Below, one piece after another: positions 45,462-54,515 of a stretch of DNA of 64,000 nt (within the stretch, counting starts at the first letter, position 1; the number at the start of each line of letters is the position of its first letter). The notes below the pieces were generated by a model, which saw nothing but the letters and a program-made list of their open reading frames with translations, searched no databases and had not been told where the DNA came from. Source of the DNA: CAYSBE01 sp046309355 (GTDB taxonomy: Bacteria > Bacteroidota > Bacteroidia > UKL13-3); contig JBKCPL010000029.1 in assembly GCA_046309355.1 (NCBI GenBank), positions 1-64,000 of the forward strand, written 5' to 3'. Position numbers and translations under genes: made by a program.

Positions 45462-45465
45462 TCGG

Positions 45466-47550
45466 GTGAAGGTATTTCATGCAGTTGCATTCTTATTCCT
45501 GTCTATTAAGGTGTGTGCAGGCACTATTACCTGCAGTATAAGCAGCATTCCAGGTTTTGGAAATGTATATCCGTTTCATTCATCTACTTCGCTTCGTTAC
45601 ACTGTTTCTGGCACCGCACTTACGTCTAATCTGGTTATTTCAGCCGACTCCAATTACGAGGTTTCACTTAGCTACCTTCAGGGTTACCGACAGTCTATCA
45701 GCATTACACCGGCCTCCGGAAGCGTTGCAGCTACTACCATTTACGTACGTTTTAGTCCCACTGCAACAGGCACATTCTCCCGAACAATCAGCCACAGCAG
45801 CACAGGTTCACCCACAGTAAATGTTTCCGTTAGCGGAACATGCATCGCATGGGCCATACCTTCAACGTACTACAGCACTGTGACCACACAGCGGGGCGCA
45901 TCATTAAAAACAGTTTTGTACAATCGTATTTCAACAGGTACTACAACACTCAGTTATACACCGGGTGTATGGAATGCCTTTGCGACTACAGATGTTCAAC
46001 CCAATGGAAAAGTGTGGGACATATACTCTACTCTACTACAAAGTGCATCGCCTTATGAATATACCATGAGCACCGATCAGTGCGGAACGTACAGCGTAGA
46101 AGGCGATTGTTACAACAGAGAACATACTATGCCTCAAAGCTGGTTTGTTAGCGCTAACCCAATGACCAGCGATGTGCATCACTTGATGGCTTCAGACGGA
46201 AAAGTAAACGGAGAACGAGGAAATTTTCCATACGGAAATGTAACAACAGTAGCTTATACCTCATTGTACGGTGGTAAACGGGGAACAGGTACAACCAACT
46301 CGGGCTACACAGGTACTGTTTTTGAACCCATAGATGAATATAAAGGCGATGTAGCACGTGCACAACTTTATATGGCTACACGCTACGAAAATCTAATTGC
46401 ATCGTGGCAAGGAAACGGCAATGCCGATGAAGTGCTGGCAGGTAACAGTTTTCCCGCATACGATAGTTGGTATATCAATCTGCTGATTTCATGGAACAAC
46501 TTGGATCCGGTTAGCGATAAAGAAATTAAACGCAACAATGCCATCTATTCGCTGCAGGGAAACCGAAATCCTTACATTGATAGCCCGCAACTGGTTCAAC
46601 GTATTTGGGGAGGATCACTTCCTTCTGAACCAACTGCCAATGCATCCAACATCTTATTTACCAATAATGGAAACACCAGTGTAACACTGAACTGGACCAG
46701 CGGAAACGGACAGAGAAGACTGGTAGTTATACGGGCAAGTGCACCGGTCAATGTATTGCCGGTTGACACCGTGCGGTATTCAGCCAACGCTAATCTGGCT
46801 TCGGCTCAACATCTTGGCTCGGGAAATTATGTAGTATACAATGGAACAGGAAGTCGAGTTCGAATTTCGGGATTAACTCAGGGGGTAACGTATCATGTTG
46901 CCGTCATTGAATACAACGGCTGGTATACCACATCCAATTACCGCACCTCATCGTACCTCACCTCCAGCACTACAACTTTGCCGGTAGAGTGGCTCAGTTT
47001 TGAAGCACACGAAGCATCTCCGGGTGTTTTGCTGAAGTGGTCAACCGCCAGCGAACTGAACAATGCGTACTTTACCGTTGAACGCAGTATAGAAGGAAAT
47101 ACCTTCACCGCTATTGGCACAGTAAATGGGAAAGGCACTACTCTTCTTCGTACACATTATTCGTTTACCGATTACAATGCAAAAGCTACGCAGAAGAATA
47201 CCACGTATTACTACCGCATTAAACAAACAGACGCAGATGGTGCTACGAGTTACTCGCATACCGAAACCATCACGCTGTACGCTCATGGAGATGAAAGCGT
47301 TCAAGTAATTCCCAATCCGGTTGCCGACAGGGCAAGTTTCATTTTTGCAGACGAACAATTTGCCAATGGCACTTACATAATTCAAAACTTACAAGGACAA
47401 ACGGTTGTTTATGATACTGAAATTATTCTTCATGAAAAAAATAAATTGGTTATGGATTGCAGCTTTTTGCCTGCCGGCATGTACATCATCGCCTTCAGGA
47501 AAAATAACCGCTACACCCACCTCAAATTCATCAAGCATGAGCCACAGTAA
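45466..47550 (+). CDS. T9SS-secreted endonuclease I-family nuclease
   Basis: 694 residues from the GTG at 45466, which begins a normal signal peptide (KVFHAVAFLFLSIKVCAG). The frame also opens at an ATG at 45352, but those 38 residues do not look like protein. After an Ig-like domain (about 20-125) comes the EndA/NucM-type nuclease domain with the family motif YNREHTMPQSW (about 215-225) and HHLMASDGKVNGERGNFPYG. An FN3-like part (about 385-500), the T9SS-associated LPVEWLSFEAHE domain and a type A sorting domain (IPNPVADRASF, then LPAGMYIIAF) follow. It probably degrades DNA outside the cell for nutrients. The last 119 bases overlap the msrB frame. Confidence 0.87.
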   Translation: MKVFHAVAFLFLSIKVCAGTITCSISSIPGFGNVYPFHSSTSLRYTVSGTALTSNLVISADSNYEVSLSYLQGYRQSISITPASGSVAATTIYVRFSPTATGTFSRTISHSSTGSPTVNVSVSGTCIAWAIPSTYYSTVTTQRGASLKTVLYNRISTGTTTLSYTPGVWNAFATTDVQPNGKVWDIYSTLLQSASPYEYTMSTDQCGTYSVEGDCYNREHTMPQSWFVSANPMTSDVHHLMASDGKVNGERGNFPYGNVTTVAYTSLYGGKRGTGTTNSGYTGTVFEPIDEYKGDVARAQLYMATRYENLIASWQGNGNADEVLAGNSFPAYDSWYINLLISWNNLDPVSDKEIKRNNAIYSLQGNRNPYIDSPQLVQRIWGGSLPSEPTANASNILFTNNGNTSVTLNWTSGNGQRRLVVIRASAPVNVLPVDTVRYSANANLASAQHLGSGNYVVYNGTGSRVRISGLTQGVTYHVAVIEYNGWYTTSNYRTSSYLTSSTTTLPVEWLSFEAHEASPGVLLKWSTASELNNAYFTVERSIEGNTFTAIGTVNGKGTTLLRTHYSFTDYNAKATQKNTTYYYRIKQTDADGATSYSHTETITLYAHGDESVQVIPNPVADRASFIFADEQFANGTYIIQNLQGQTVVYDTEIILHEKNKLVMDCSFLPAGMYIIAFRKNNRYTHLKFIKHEPQ
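47432..47550 (+). other. Dual-frame overlap: T9SS tail and lipoprotein signal peptide
   Basis: One frame encodes the end of the nuclease sorting domain (including FLPAGMYIIAFRKN), the other the signal peptide of MsrB (MKKINWLWIAAFCLPACTSS). Both readings are good members of their classes, so both frames are probably translated. Confidence 0.6.
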
Positions 47551-47965
47551 CGATACATTTGAAATCAACCAGCCAGAGAATTACTGGAAAGAAAAACTGA
47601 CACCAGAACAATACTATGTTATTCGCGAAAAGGGAACCGAGCGCCCGTTTACCGGTAAATTCGAAGACCATTTTGAACCTGGAGTATACACCTGTGCTGC
47701 CTGCGGAAACGAGCTGTTTGCATCCGATACCAAATACCACTCAGGCTGCGGGTGGCCCAGTTTTTATGATGCGCTCGACAAAACAAAAATTTATGAAAAG
47801 GTAGACCGCAGTCATGGCATGGTGCGTACGGAAATAATGTGTGCTAAATGTGGCGGGCATTTAGGCCATGTATTTAACGATGGCCCTACCGACAAAACCG
47901 GACTAAGATACTGTGTAAACTCCCTCTCGCTCGATTTCAAAAAAGACAGTACCGGCAAAAAATAA
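47432..47965 (+). CDS. msrB: Peptide-methionine (R)-S-oxide reductase, lipoprotein form
   Basis: 177 residues from the ATG at 47432. Lipoprotein signal with lipobox LPAC (Cys17), a Ser/Thr linker, then the MsrB domain (about 50-170): zinc pairs in YTCAACGNE and MCAKCGGHLGH, substrate motif SGCGWPSF, and catalytic Cys161 in LRYCVNSL. It reduces methionine-R-sulfoxide in proteins; as a lipoprotein it would repair exported proteins. An alternative start at 47537 would give a cytoplasmic enzyme and shrink the overlap with the nuclease gene to 14 bases, but the signal peptide is too good to dismiss. Confidence 0.9.
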   Translation: MKKINWLWIAAFCLPACTSSPSGKITATPTSNSSSMSHSNDTFEINQPENYWKEKLTPEQYYVIREKGTERPFTGKFEDHFEPGVYTCAACGNELFASDTKYHSGCGWPSFYDALDKTKIYEKVDRSHGMVRTEIMCAKCGGHLGHVFNDGPTDKTGLRYCVNSLSLDFKKDSTGKK

Positions 47966-48008
47966 CCAACACCGGTATTTCGAAATTTTAATATTACGCA
48001 GTTTCGTT

Positions 48009-48016
48009 TAGGTTTG
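48009..48016 (+). promoter_or_regulatory. Candidate -7 box close to the symporter start codon
   Basis: TAGGTTTG, an exact TAnnTTTG match, four bases before the ATG at 48021; no good -33 TTG was seen. Confidence 0.3.
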
Positions 48017-48020
48017 AAAC

Positions 48021-49373
48021 ATGGATAACCGCAAACTGCTGCTCTACACATTCATTTCATTTTTTATCGATTCAGTGCTGCACGTGCTCAACTGGATGAA
48101 CTGGATTGCACTGCCCGATGTGGTATTGCATGGTATCCGCTTCGTGTTTTGCGCTGTGCTGGCTATGTATACCATTAAGGGGCGTTCACTTACGGCATCT
48201 ATTCTGCTGGCCATGTTTATCGGTATTGAAACGGCCGAGTTTTTTCCGGATGCTGCCAAAGAGCTTAAAGTATTCAGCGATATTTTTCTGCGCCTTATAA
48301 AAACCATTATTGCTCCCCTCTTATTTGCCACACTGGTAGTGGGCATAGCCGGCCACACCGATTTGAAACAAGTAGGACGAATGGGATGGAAATCGATTGT
48401 GTATTTTGAAGTGGTAACTACCATTGCGCTGGTTATCGGATTACTTGCCATTAATATTTCGCAGGCTGGTGTAGGCTCATCGCTTCAGGCGCAGGATGCT
48501 CAAATACAAAAAGCCGAATCACTGTTGCAGCAAAAGCATACACACCATGTAATACTCGATATTTTTCCGGAGAACATAGCCAAGTCAGTTGCCGAAAATC
48601 AAATTCTACAAATTGTAGTGTTCAGTATTTTGTTTGGGATAGGGCTGGCACAAATACGCAATGACCGTAAAAAAATTATGGTTGATTGGGTAGAATCGCT
48701 GGCTGATGTGATGTTTAAATTTACCAATATGGTGATGTATGTAGCTCCCTTTGCCGTAGGCGGAGCCATGGGATATGCAGTAGCCACTATGGGATATGGA
48801 GTATTGCACGATTTAATAAAACTGGTAACCACATTATATGTTGCCCTTATCGCATTTATTGTGTTTGTATTGGTACCCATAGGTTTATTGATAAAGTTAC
48901 CGTTCAAGAAATTCATTCATCACATCAGCGAGCCGCTTTCTATTGCATTTGCCACCGCCAGTTCGGAAGCTGCGTTACCCAAAGCAATGGAGAACCTCGA
49001 AAAAATGGGCATACCACGCAAAGTCGTTTCGTTTGTTTTGCCCACAGGCTATAGCTTTAACCTGGATGGCACAACGCTGTATTTATCGCTGGCAGCTGTT
49101 TTTGTGGCACAGGTAAGTGGCGTTGACTTAAGCATAGGCGAACAAATACAAATGTGCCTGATACTCATGCTTACCAGCAAAGGTGTAGCAGGTGTTCGTG
49201 GTGCTTCGTTTATTATATTAGTAGGTACTGTACAGTCGTTGGGCCTCGATCCGCAAAAAGCATTTGCCATTTTAGCCATTGATGCCATTATGGATATGGG
49301 CCGCACTTCAGTTAACCTGATTGGAAATTGCCTGGCTACGTATGCTGTGGCCAAATGGGAAGGAGAAGTGTAA
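48021..49373 (+). CDS. Dicarboxylate/amino acid:cation symporter (DAACS family)
   Basis: 450 residues. After two hydrophobic N-terminal segments that are extra to the usual family (about 5-55), the standard fold follows: LRLIKTIIAPLLFATLVVGIAG, the serine-rich hairpin FATASSEAALPKAMENLEKMG (about 312-332), and the substrate-site motifs PTGYSFNLDGTTLYL and DAIMDMGRTSVNLIGN, all well kept. It imports glutamate, aspartate or C4-dicarboxylates with protons or sodium. The gene stands alone. Confidence 0.93.
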   Translation: MDNRKLLLYTFISFFIDSVLHVLNWMNWIALPDVVLHGIRFVFCAVLAMYTIKGRSLTASILLAMFIGIETAEFFPDAAKELKVFSDIFLRLIKTIIAPLLFATLVVGIAGHTDLKQVGRMGWKSIVYFEVVTTIALVIGLLAINISQAGVGSSLQAQDAQIQKAESLLQQKHTHHVILDIFPENIAKSVAENQILQIVVFSILFGIGLAQIRNDRKKIMVDWVESLADVMFKFTNMVMYVAPFAVGGAMGYAVATMGYGVLHDLIKLVTTLYVALIAFIVFVLVPIGLLIKLPFKKFIHHISEPLSIAFATASSEAALPKAMENLEKMGIPRKVVSFVLPTGYSFNLDGTTLYLSLAAVFVAQVSGVDLSIGEQIQMCLILMLTSKGVAGVRGASFIILVGTVQSLGLDPQKAFAILAIDAIMDMGRTSVNLIGNCLATYAVAKWEGEV

Positions 49374-49451
49374 TACAACGCTAATGCATGATTAATTGAA
49401 TATGAAATAATTTATTAATCTTGTACTACAAAAAATTAAAGTTTCTTATAC

Positions 49452-50744
49452 ATGAAACGCTACCAACCCATCAACAGCCAATTATTTATTGATAACAGAA
49501 AACGATTTATTGCTCAGCTACCTGCTCAGTCGCTGGCTATCTTTCACAGCAATGCTGTAATGCCTCGCAACGGTGATGCATCCTATGAATTCAAGCAAAA
49601 CTCCGACATGTTTTGGCTTACCGGAATTGACCAGGAAGAATGTGCTGTGGTACTCTTTCCTGATTGCCCGGTAGAAGCTTACCGCCAGGCATTATTTATT
49701 AAGCGTACCAACGAGCATATTGCTGTGTGGGATGGCCATAAATACACCAAAGAAGAAGCAAAGGCAGCTTCCGGTATTCAGCATGTGTATTGGATGGATG
49801 AATTTGACAGCCTGATGCGTCCTGTCATTCAAGTGGCACAAGCCATTTACCTGAACACCAACGAGAACGACCGAGCCAGCAATCCATTTCCATACAAAGA
49901 TTTAGTGTTTGCGCGCGAAATGCGTGAGCGTTATCCGCTGCACCGTTTTGAACGTGCTGCGCCCATTTTACAACGCTTGCGTTCAGTAAAATCTCCACTC
50001 GAAATAGAGTACATGAAAAACGCTATAGAAATTTCGAACAAGATGTTTCATCGGGTACTCAAATTTGTTAAACCAGGTGTAAAAGAATACGAAGTAGAAG
50101 CGGAAGTCATTCATGAATTTATACGCAACGGTGCGTCCGGACACTCCTTTACCCCTATTGTTGCCAGTGGTAAAAACGCCTGCACCCTACATTATATTGA
50201 CAATGCTGATACCTGCCGCGATGGCGATCTACTGCTGCTGGATACCGGGACTGATTATGGAAATTACATCAGTGATATGACACGTACGTTTCCGATAAAT
50301 GGAAAATTTACTGCGCGCCAAAAGGACGTATATAATGCTGTATTGCGGGTAATGCGCGAGGCAAAAAAGATGCTGAAACCGGGAGTAATGCTCATGGAGT
50401 ATCATGCGGAAGTGTGTAAAATAATGGAACAGGAACTTTTACAACTGAAACTGATTACACACGATGACATCGCCAAACAAGACCCAGCCTTGCCTGCGTT
50501 CAAAAAATATTACATGCACGGCACCTCCCATTTTCTCGGGCTTGATGTGCATGATGTAGGCATGAGGTATGAACCCATGCAGGCTGGCATGATGTTCAGC
50601 TGCGAACCCGGTATTTATATCCCCGAAGAAGGAATAGGTATACGTCTGGAAAACGAAATACTTATTACTGAAAATGGCTGCCTCGACTTAATGGAACACA
50701 TTCCTATTGAGGCTGATCACATAGAAGAGCTGATGAACGGCTGA
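49452..50744 (+). CDS. pepP: Xaa-Pro aminopeptidase (M24B)
   Basis: 430 residues. An N-terminal creatinase-like domain (about 1-170) precedes the pita-bread fold. The five metal ligands are readable: D264 and D275 (LLLDTGTDYGNYISDMT), H360 (HGTSHFLG), E385 (CEPGIYIP) and E400 (IRLENEI). The family removes an N-terminal residue that is followed by proline. No signal peptide, so cytoplasmic. Length is as usual for PepP. It is convergent with the small coiled-coil gene, 15 bases apart. Confidence 0.93.
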   Translation: MKRYQPINSQLFIDNRKRFIAQLPAQSLAIFHSNAVMPRNGDASYEFKQNSDMFWLTGIDQEECAVVLFPDCPVEAYRQALFIKRTNEHIAVWDGHKYTKEEAKAASGIQHVYWMDEFDSLMRPVIQVAQAIYLNTNENDRASNPFPYKDLVFAREMRERYPLHRFERAAPILQRLRSVKSPLEIEYMKNAIEISNKMFHRVLKFVKPGVKEYEVEAEVIHEFIRNGASGHSFTPIVASGKNACTLHYIDNADTCRDGDLLLLDTGTDYGNYISDMTRTFPINGKFTARQKDVYNAVLRVMREAKKMLKPGVMLMEYHAEVCKIMEQELLQLKLITHDDIAKQDPALPAFKKYYMHGTSHFLGLDVHDVGMRYEPMQAGMMFSCEPGIYIPEEGIGIRLENEILITENGCLDLMEHIPIEADHIEELMNG

Positions 50745-50759
50745 TAAACAGTAAGAATA

Positions 50760-51131
50760 CTAAACCAAAAAATCGTGAAAATCCTGTTCCATTTCCAGAA
50801 ACAGTTCCACAAAACGGTGATACTCTGATTTTAGTACAATGTGCTCGCGGGTAACACGATCGCGCAAGTACTCGAGTGCAAAATTAGACATGCGCTCAAT
50901 TTCGTTTTCGTGCTGTTTTACTTTATGCCTAAACTCATCTATCACCTCACGCTGTCGAATAAATTGATTCTGAAATTGTTCGATACGTGGAGCAAGCGTT
51001 TTGGGAAATTTACCTTTCACAAAATCACTCATTTCTTTCTCCATAGCAACCAGTTGCGCTTTGAATGAATCAATGGTTTTTAACCATTTCAAATGTTCGG
51101 TTTCAAGCGCATTCGATGTTATCGTTTCCAT
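50760..51131 (-). CDS. Small coiled-coil protein of unknown function
   Basis: 123 residues without signal or membrane segment. Nearly all helical and charged, with heptad-like spacing (about 10-120), for example FIRQREVIDEFRHKVKQHE. Similar small helical proteins occur in Bacteroidota; I know no function. It is transcribed towards pepP and divergent from fumC, 207 bases away. Confidence 0.7.
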   Translation of the reverse strand: METITSNALETEHLKWLKTIDSFKAQLVAMEKEMSDFVKGKFPKTLAPRIEQFQNQFIRQREVIDEFRHKVKQHENEIERMSNFALEYLRDRVTREHIVLKSEYHRFVELFLEMEQDFHDFLV

Positions 51132-51283
51132 ATGGATATGGGATGTTTTGGTTTGATAAAAGTAGTAAAATTTCTATAACCCGAAAATTTTAGCGTAAAA
51201 TATTTTGACTAACAGCTGTTTGGTCGCTTGGCGAGTTAATTATCAATATCCTGATAATCTGCACTTTAAAGTAGCCAAAAAGA

Positions 51284-51313
51284 TTGGCGAACACCCGGAA
51301 AGGTTTAATTTTG
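51284..51313 (+). promoter_or_regulatory. Promoter of fumC
   Basis: TTG (51284-51286), 19 bases, TAATTTTG (51306-51313): exact consensus match. The start codon is at 51339. Confidence 0.7.
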
Positions 51314-51338
51314 CGCCCACAATAAAATACCGCTACAC

Positions 51339-52733
51339 ATGGAATTCAGAATAGAAAAAGACACAATGGGCGAGGTAAAAGTACCTGCCGACAAATACTG
51401 GGGAGCACAAACCGAGCGTTCGCGCAATAACTTCAAAATAGGCCCCGAAGGAAGCATGCCAAAAGAAGTAATATACGCATTTGCCTACCTGAAAAAAGCT
51501 GCCGCTCACGCCAATTGCGACCTGGGGGTGCTAAGTGCTGATAAACGCGACCTTATTTCCAGCGTATGTGATGAAATTCTGCAAGGAAAACTGGATCAGG
51601 AGTTTCCGCTGGTGATATGGCAAACCGGAAGCGGCACCCAAAGCAACATGAATGCCAATGAAGTAATTGCGTATCGTGCGCACGTATTGAATGGCGGTAA
51701 ACTGACCGATGAACCAAAAGTGCTGCACCCGAATGATGATGTCAATAAATCACAATCGTCAAACGACACCTACCCCACTGCCATGCACATAGCTGCCTAC
51801 AAAATGGTTATGGAAACAACACTGCCCGGCATAAAAACCCTGCGCGACACCCTGGCACAAAAAGTTGATGCGTTTAAAGACATTGTAAAAACCGGTCGCA
51901 CGCACTTCATGGATGCTACACCGCTTACACTTGGACAAGAGTTTAGCGGCTACGTGCAGCAGCTTGATAACGGTATGCGTGCCCTGCACCATGCGTTGGA
52001 AATGATACGCGAACTGGCTCTGGGCGGAACAGCGGTAGGAACCGGACTAAATGCGCCTAAAGGTTACGATGTATTGGTAGCAAAAAAGATTGCTGAATTC
52101 ACCGGAATGCCATTTGTAACCGCACCCAATAAATTTGAAGCGCTGGCTGCCCACGATGCTATGGTTGAACTAAGCGGTGCGTTAAAACGTGTAGCGGTTA
52201 GCCTGATGAAAATAGCCAACGACATCCGCATGCTGTCATCGGGTCCACGAAGCGGTATTGGCGAAATTATTATTCCCGATAACGAACCCGGTTCTTCCAT
52301 CATGCCCGGCAAAGTTAATCCTACACAACCCGAAGCCATGACCATGGTAGCGGCTCAGGTTATTGGAAATGATGTGGCCGTAAGTATTGGAGGTACCAAC
52401 GGACATTTTGAACTGAATGTGTTTAAACCGCTTATAGCTGCAAACGTGCTTCAAAGTGCGCGTCTCATTGGCGATGCATGTATCAGTTTTAATGATAAAT
52501 GTGCAGTAGGAATTGAACCGAACCACGACACCATCAAACGCCACCTGGAAAATTCGCTGATGCTGGTTACAGCTCTCAATCCTCATATTGGTTACGAGAA
52601 TGCAGCCAAAATTGCCAAGAAAGCGCATAAAGAAAACAAAACGCTTCGCGAGGCAGCTATTGAACTTGGATTGGTTACCAACGAACAGTTCGACCAGTGG
52701 GTTAGACCCGAAAAAATGGTAGGCAACCTGTAA
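51339..52733 (+). CDS. fumC: Class II fumarate hydratase
   Basis: 464 residues, the usual length. Conserved regions of the fumarase/aspartase superfamily are in place: TGSGTQSNMNANEV (about 97-110), KSQSSNDTYPTAMH (about 138-151), TGRTHFMDATPLTLGQE (about 185) and the signature GSSIMPGKVNP (about 318-328) with the catalytic Ser loop. The MPGKVNPTQPEA variant and overall length favour fumarase over aspartase. It interconverts fumarate and malate in the citric acid cycle. Single-gene transcript with clear promoter and terminator. Confidence 0.96.
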   Translation: MEFRIEKDTMGEVKVPADKYWGAQTERSRNNFKIGPEGSMPKEVIYAFAYLKKAAAHANCDLGVLSADKRDLISSVCDEILQGKLDQEFPLVIWQTGSGTQSNMNANEVIAYRAHVLNGGKLTDEPKVLHPNDDVNKSQSSNDTYPTAMHIAAYKMVMETTLPGIKTLRDTLAQKVDAFKDIVKTGRTHFMDATPLTLGQEFSGYVQQLDNGMRALHHALEMIRELALGGTAVGTGLNAPKGYDVLVAKKIAEFTGMPFVTAPNKFEALAAHDAMVELSGALKRVAVSLMKIANDIRMLSSGPRSGIGEIIIPDNEPGSSIMPGKVNPTQPEAMTMVAAQVIGNDVAVSIGGTNGHFELNVFKPLIAANVLQSARLIGDACISFNDKCAVGIEPNHDTIKRHLENSLMLVTALNPHIGYENAAKIAKKAHKENKTLREAAIELGLVTNEQFDQWVRPEKMVGNL

Positions 52734-52754
52734 TATTTTATTATTCTTTTCAAT

Positions 52755-52790
52755 AAAACAGACTGTGCAATGCATAGTCTGTTTTCATTT
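52755..52790 (+). terminator. Rho-independent terminator of fumC
   Basis: Stem AAAACAGACT (52755-52764) with AGTCTGTTTT (52776-52785), and an inner TGCA/TGCA pairing. A T-rich tail follows. Confidence 0.85.
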
Positions 52791-52819
52791 ATGGCCTTCA
52801 CGCTTTATTATTGCGCTTC

Positions 52820-53452
52820 ATGCCCATTATCGAACCCGTTTGGAAAGGAATACTAACAGGACTGATGTTTACACTCACATTCGGTACGGTATTTTTTTCG
52901 CTAATTCAAACCAGTATAAAACGCGGATTGCGTAAAAGTTTATTCATTGCTACCGGTGTGCTGCTTAGCGATTCCTTTTATATCACTATCGCAGTTTTTG
53001 GCAGTACGTTTATTACAGAAAGCATGCATCACTATGACCATGTAATTCGGATAATAGGGTTTATTTTTCTGGTACTGCTGGGCATACGTTCTATCATTAA
53101 AAAAGAAAAACCTGCCGAAGAAATCTCTAGTACCGATAAAAGAGATGTACTCTATGCCATTAAAGGAATCATGCTGAACAGTATTAACCCCATGGTGCTT
53201 GTTGCCTGGCTGGGTGTGGCAACGTATGTAGAAACGGTTAACCGTTTTCAGTTCAATCAGGTATTGGTTTTCTTTTCAGTAGTTCTGGCTACCATGTTTA
53301 CTACCATGTTCGGTATTTGCTACTTTGCCGGTAAGCTGCGCCATATCCTCTCTCCTCAAAATATGCACCGGCTGAATGTATTTTCAGGTATGGTATTCAT
53401 TCTTTTTGCCTTGGTAATTGTGTGGCCTGTAACAGGACTACGGTTGTGGTAA
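52820..53452 (+). CDS. LysE/RhtB-family amino-acid exporter
   Basis: 210 residues from the ATG at 52820 (an in-frame TTG at 52811 is less likely). About six transmembrane segments in the LysE pattern: GLMFTLTFGTVFFSLIQTSIKRGLR at the start (in two parts), GVLLSDSFYI, and the NSINPMVLVAWLGV segment in the middle. It exports an amino acid or similar metabolite; the substrate is not shown. Its stop directly abuts the stop of the convergent radical SAM gene. Confidence 0.87.
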   Translation: MPIIEPVWKGILTGLMFTLTFGTVFFSLIQTSIKRGLRKSLFIATGVLLSDSFYITIAVFGSTFITESMHHYDHVIRIIGFIFLVLLGIRSIIKKEKPAEEISSTDKRDVLYAIKGIMLNSINPMVLVAWLGVATYVETVNRFQFNQVLVFFSVVLATMFTTMFGICYFAGKLRHILSPQNMHRLNVFSGMVFILFALVIVWPVTGLRLW

Positions 53453-54472
53453 TCAGCTCCACACTTTTGTGCCTTCGGTACAATTGGTGCAAATGTCAAT
53501 TTCCTTACGCGATTTGAGTATTGCCTGTCGAAAAGCCATATACTTATCACTCTTCCAGACTTCTGCAAACGACTGTGTGCTTACATCACCAAACCGGTGG
53601 GTGGCATCTTTATCAAAGCAGCATGGAACCACCAGTCCGTCCCAGGTAATTACGCTGCCCCGCCACATACGCCAGCACTGGTTAAGCAGTTTGTTTTTTA
53701 TCACATACCCGTCATCGGTTTTTTTGTATCGCGCCAGCGACTCATCTTCAGGAATAAGATTGCCGCTAGTTTGATAATCGTAAATCTGAGCCGTTTTTAT
53801 TCCCAGTTCATTCACTCCTATTTGTCTGGCCAGTTTTTTTATTTCGGGTATTTGATGCTCGTTGTGCCTGAAGGCTATAAATTGCCATATAATATGTGGT
53901 GTAGTTTTTTTCAGTTCTTTCTTCCACTTCAGCAATAGTTGTGTACCTTCTATTACTTTATCTATTTTTCCGCCAATGCGGTATTTACCATACGTATCCT
54001 GTGTAGTTCCATCTATTGAAATTATCAATCGGTCGAGGCCGCTTTCTACTGTAGCTTTAGCCATATCATCGGTAAAGTAGTGAGCATTGCTGGATGTAGC
54101 GGTATAAATGTTTTTTTCGGATGCGTACTTCACAAATTCGAGAAACTGCTTATTCAAAAAAGGTTCGCCCTGAAAATATAGAATTAACCACACCAGATCG
54201 GGATGAATTTCGTCAATAATTTTTTTGTACAAACTTAAATCCAACATGCCCGTATTGCGTGTAAACTCCCTGAGCCCACTGGGGCATTGCGGACAACGCA
54301 GGTTGCAACTGGTAGTAGGCTCAATTTCCATGCTGATGGGATTGCCCCACACGAGTGGTCTTTTAAGCGTTTTACTGAGGTAGTAGCTGGCAAATAATTG
54401 TGCAGCATTGCCTAATCTTCTAAAAGATATTTTCGAAAGCAGGTTTATTCCGTCTGTAATACTGCGGTTCAT
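53453..54472 (-). CDS. Radical SAM/SPASM-domain protein
   Basis: 339 residues. The radical SAM cluster motif CNLRCPQCPS (about 54-63) binds the first iron-sulfur cluster; the typical TIM-barrel pattern follows (LYFQGEPFLN, DRLIISIDGTTQDTY). The C-terminal SPASM part has further Cys in pattern (NQCWRMWRG, VVPCCFDKDATHRFGD, IDICTNCTEG), likely for auxiliary clusters. Such enzymes modify peptides, sugars or cofactors; no peptide precursor gene is seen beside it. The gene lies 43 bases downstream of radA and could share its transcript. Confidence 0.88.
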   Translation of the reverse strand: MNRSITDGINLLSKISFRRLGNAAQLFASYYLSKTLKRPLVWGNPISMEIEPTTSCNLRCPQCPSGLREFTRNTGMLDLSLYKKIIDEIHPDLVWLILYFQGEPFLNKQFLEFVKYASEKNIYTATSSNAHYFTDDMAKATVESGLDRLIISIDGTTQDTYGKYRIGGKIDKVIEGTQLLLKWKKELKKTTPHIIWQFIAFRHNEHQIPEIKKLARQIGVNELGIKTAQIYDYQTSGNLIPEDESLARYKKTDDGYVIKNKLLNQCWRMWRGSVITWDGLVVPCCFDKDATHRFGDVSTQSFAEVWKSDKYMAFRQAILKSRKEIDICTNCTEGTKVWS

Positions 54473-54515
54473 TCGGGCATCAATTATAATCGAATATTAA
54501 GTATATGCAGCATAT

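Noticed and set aside
45352..45465. First ATG of the nuclease frame
   Set aside because: The 38 extra residues do not resemble a signal or domain and cover a promoter-like sequence; the GTG at 45466 starts the signal peptide directly.
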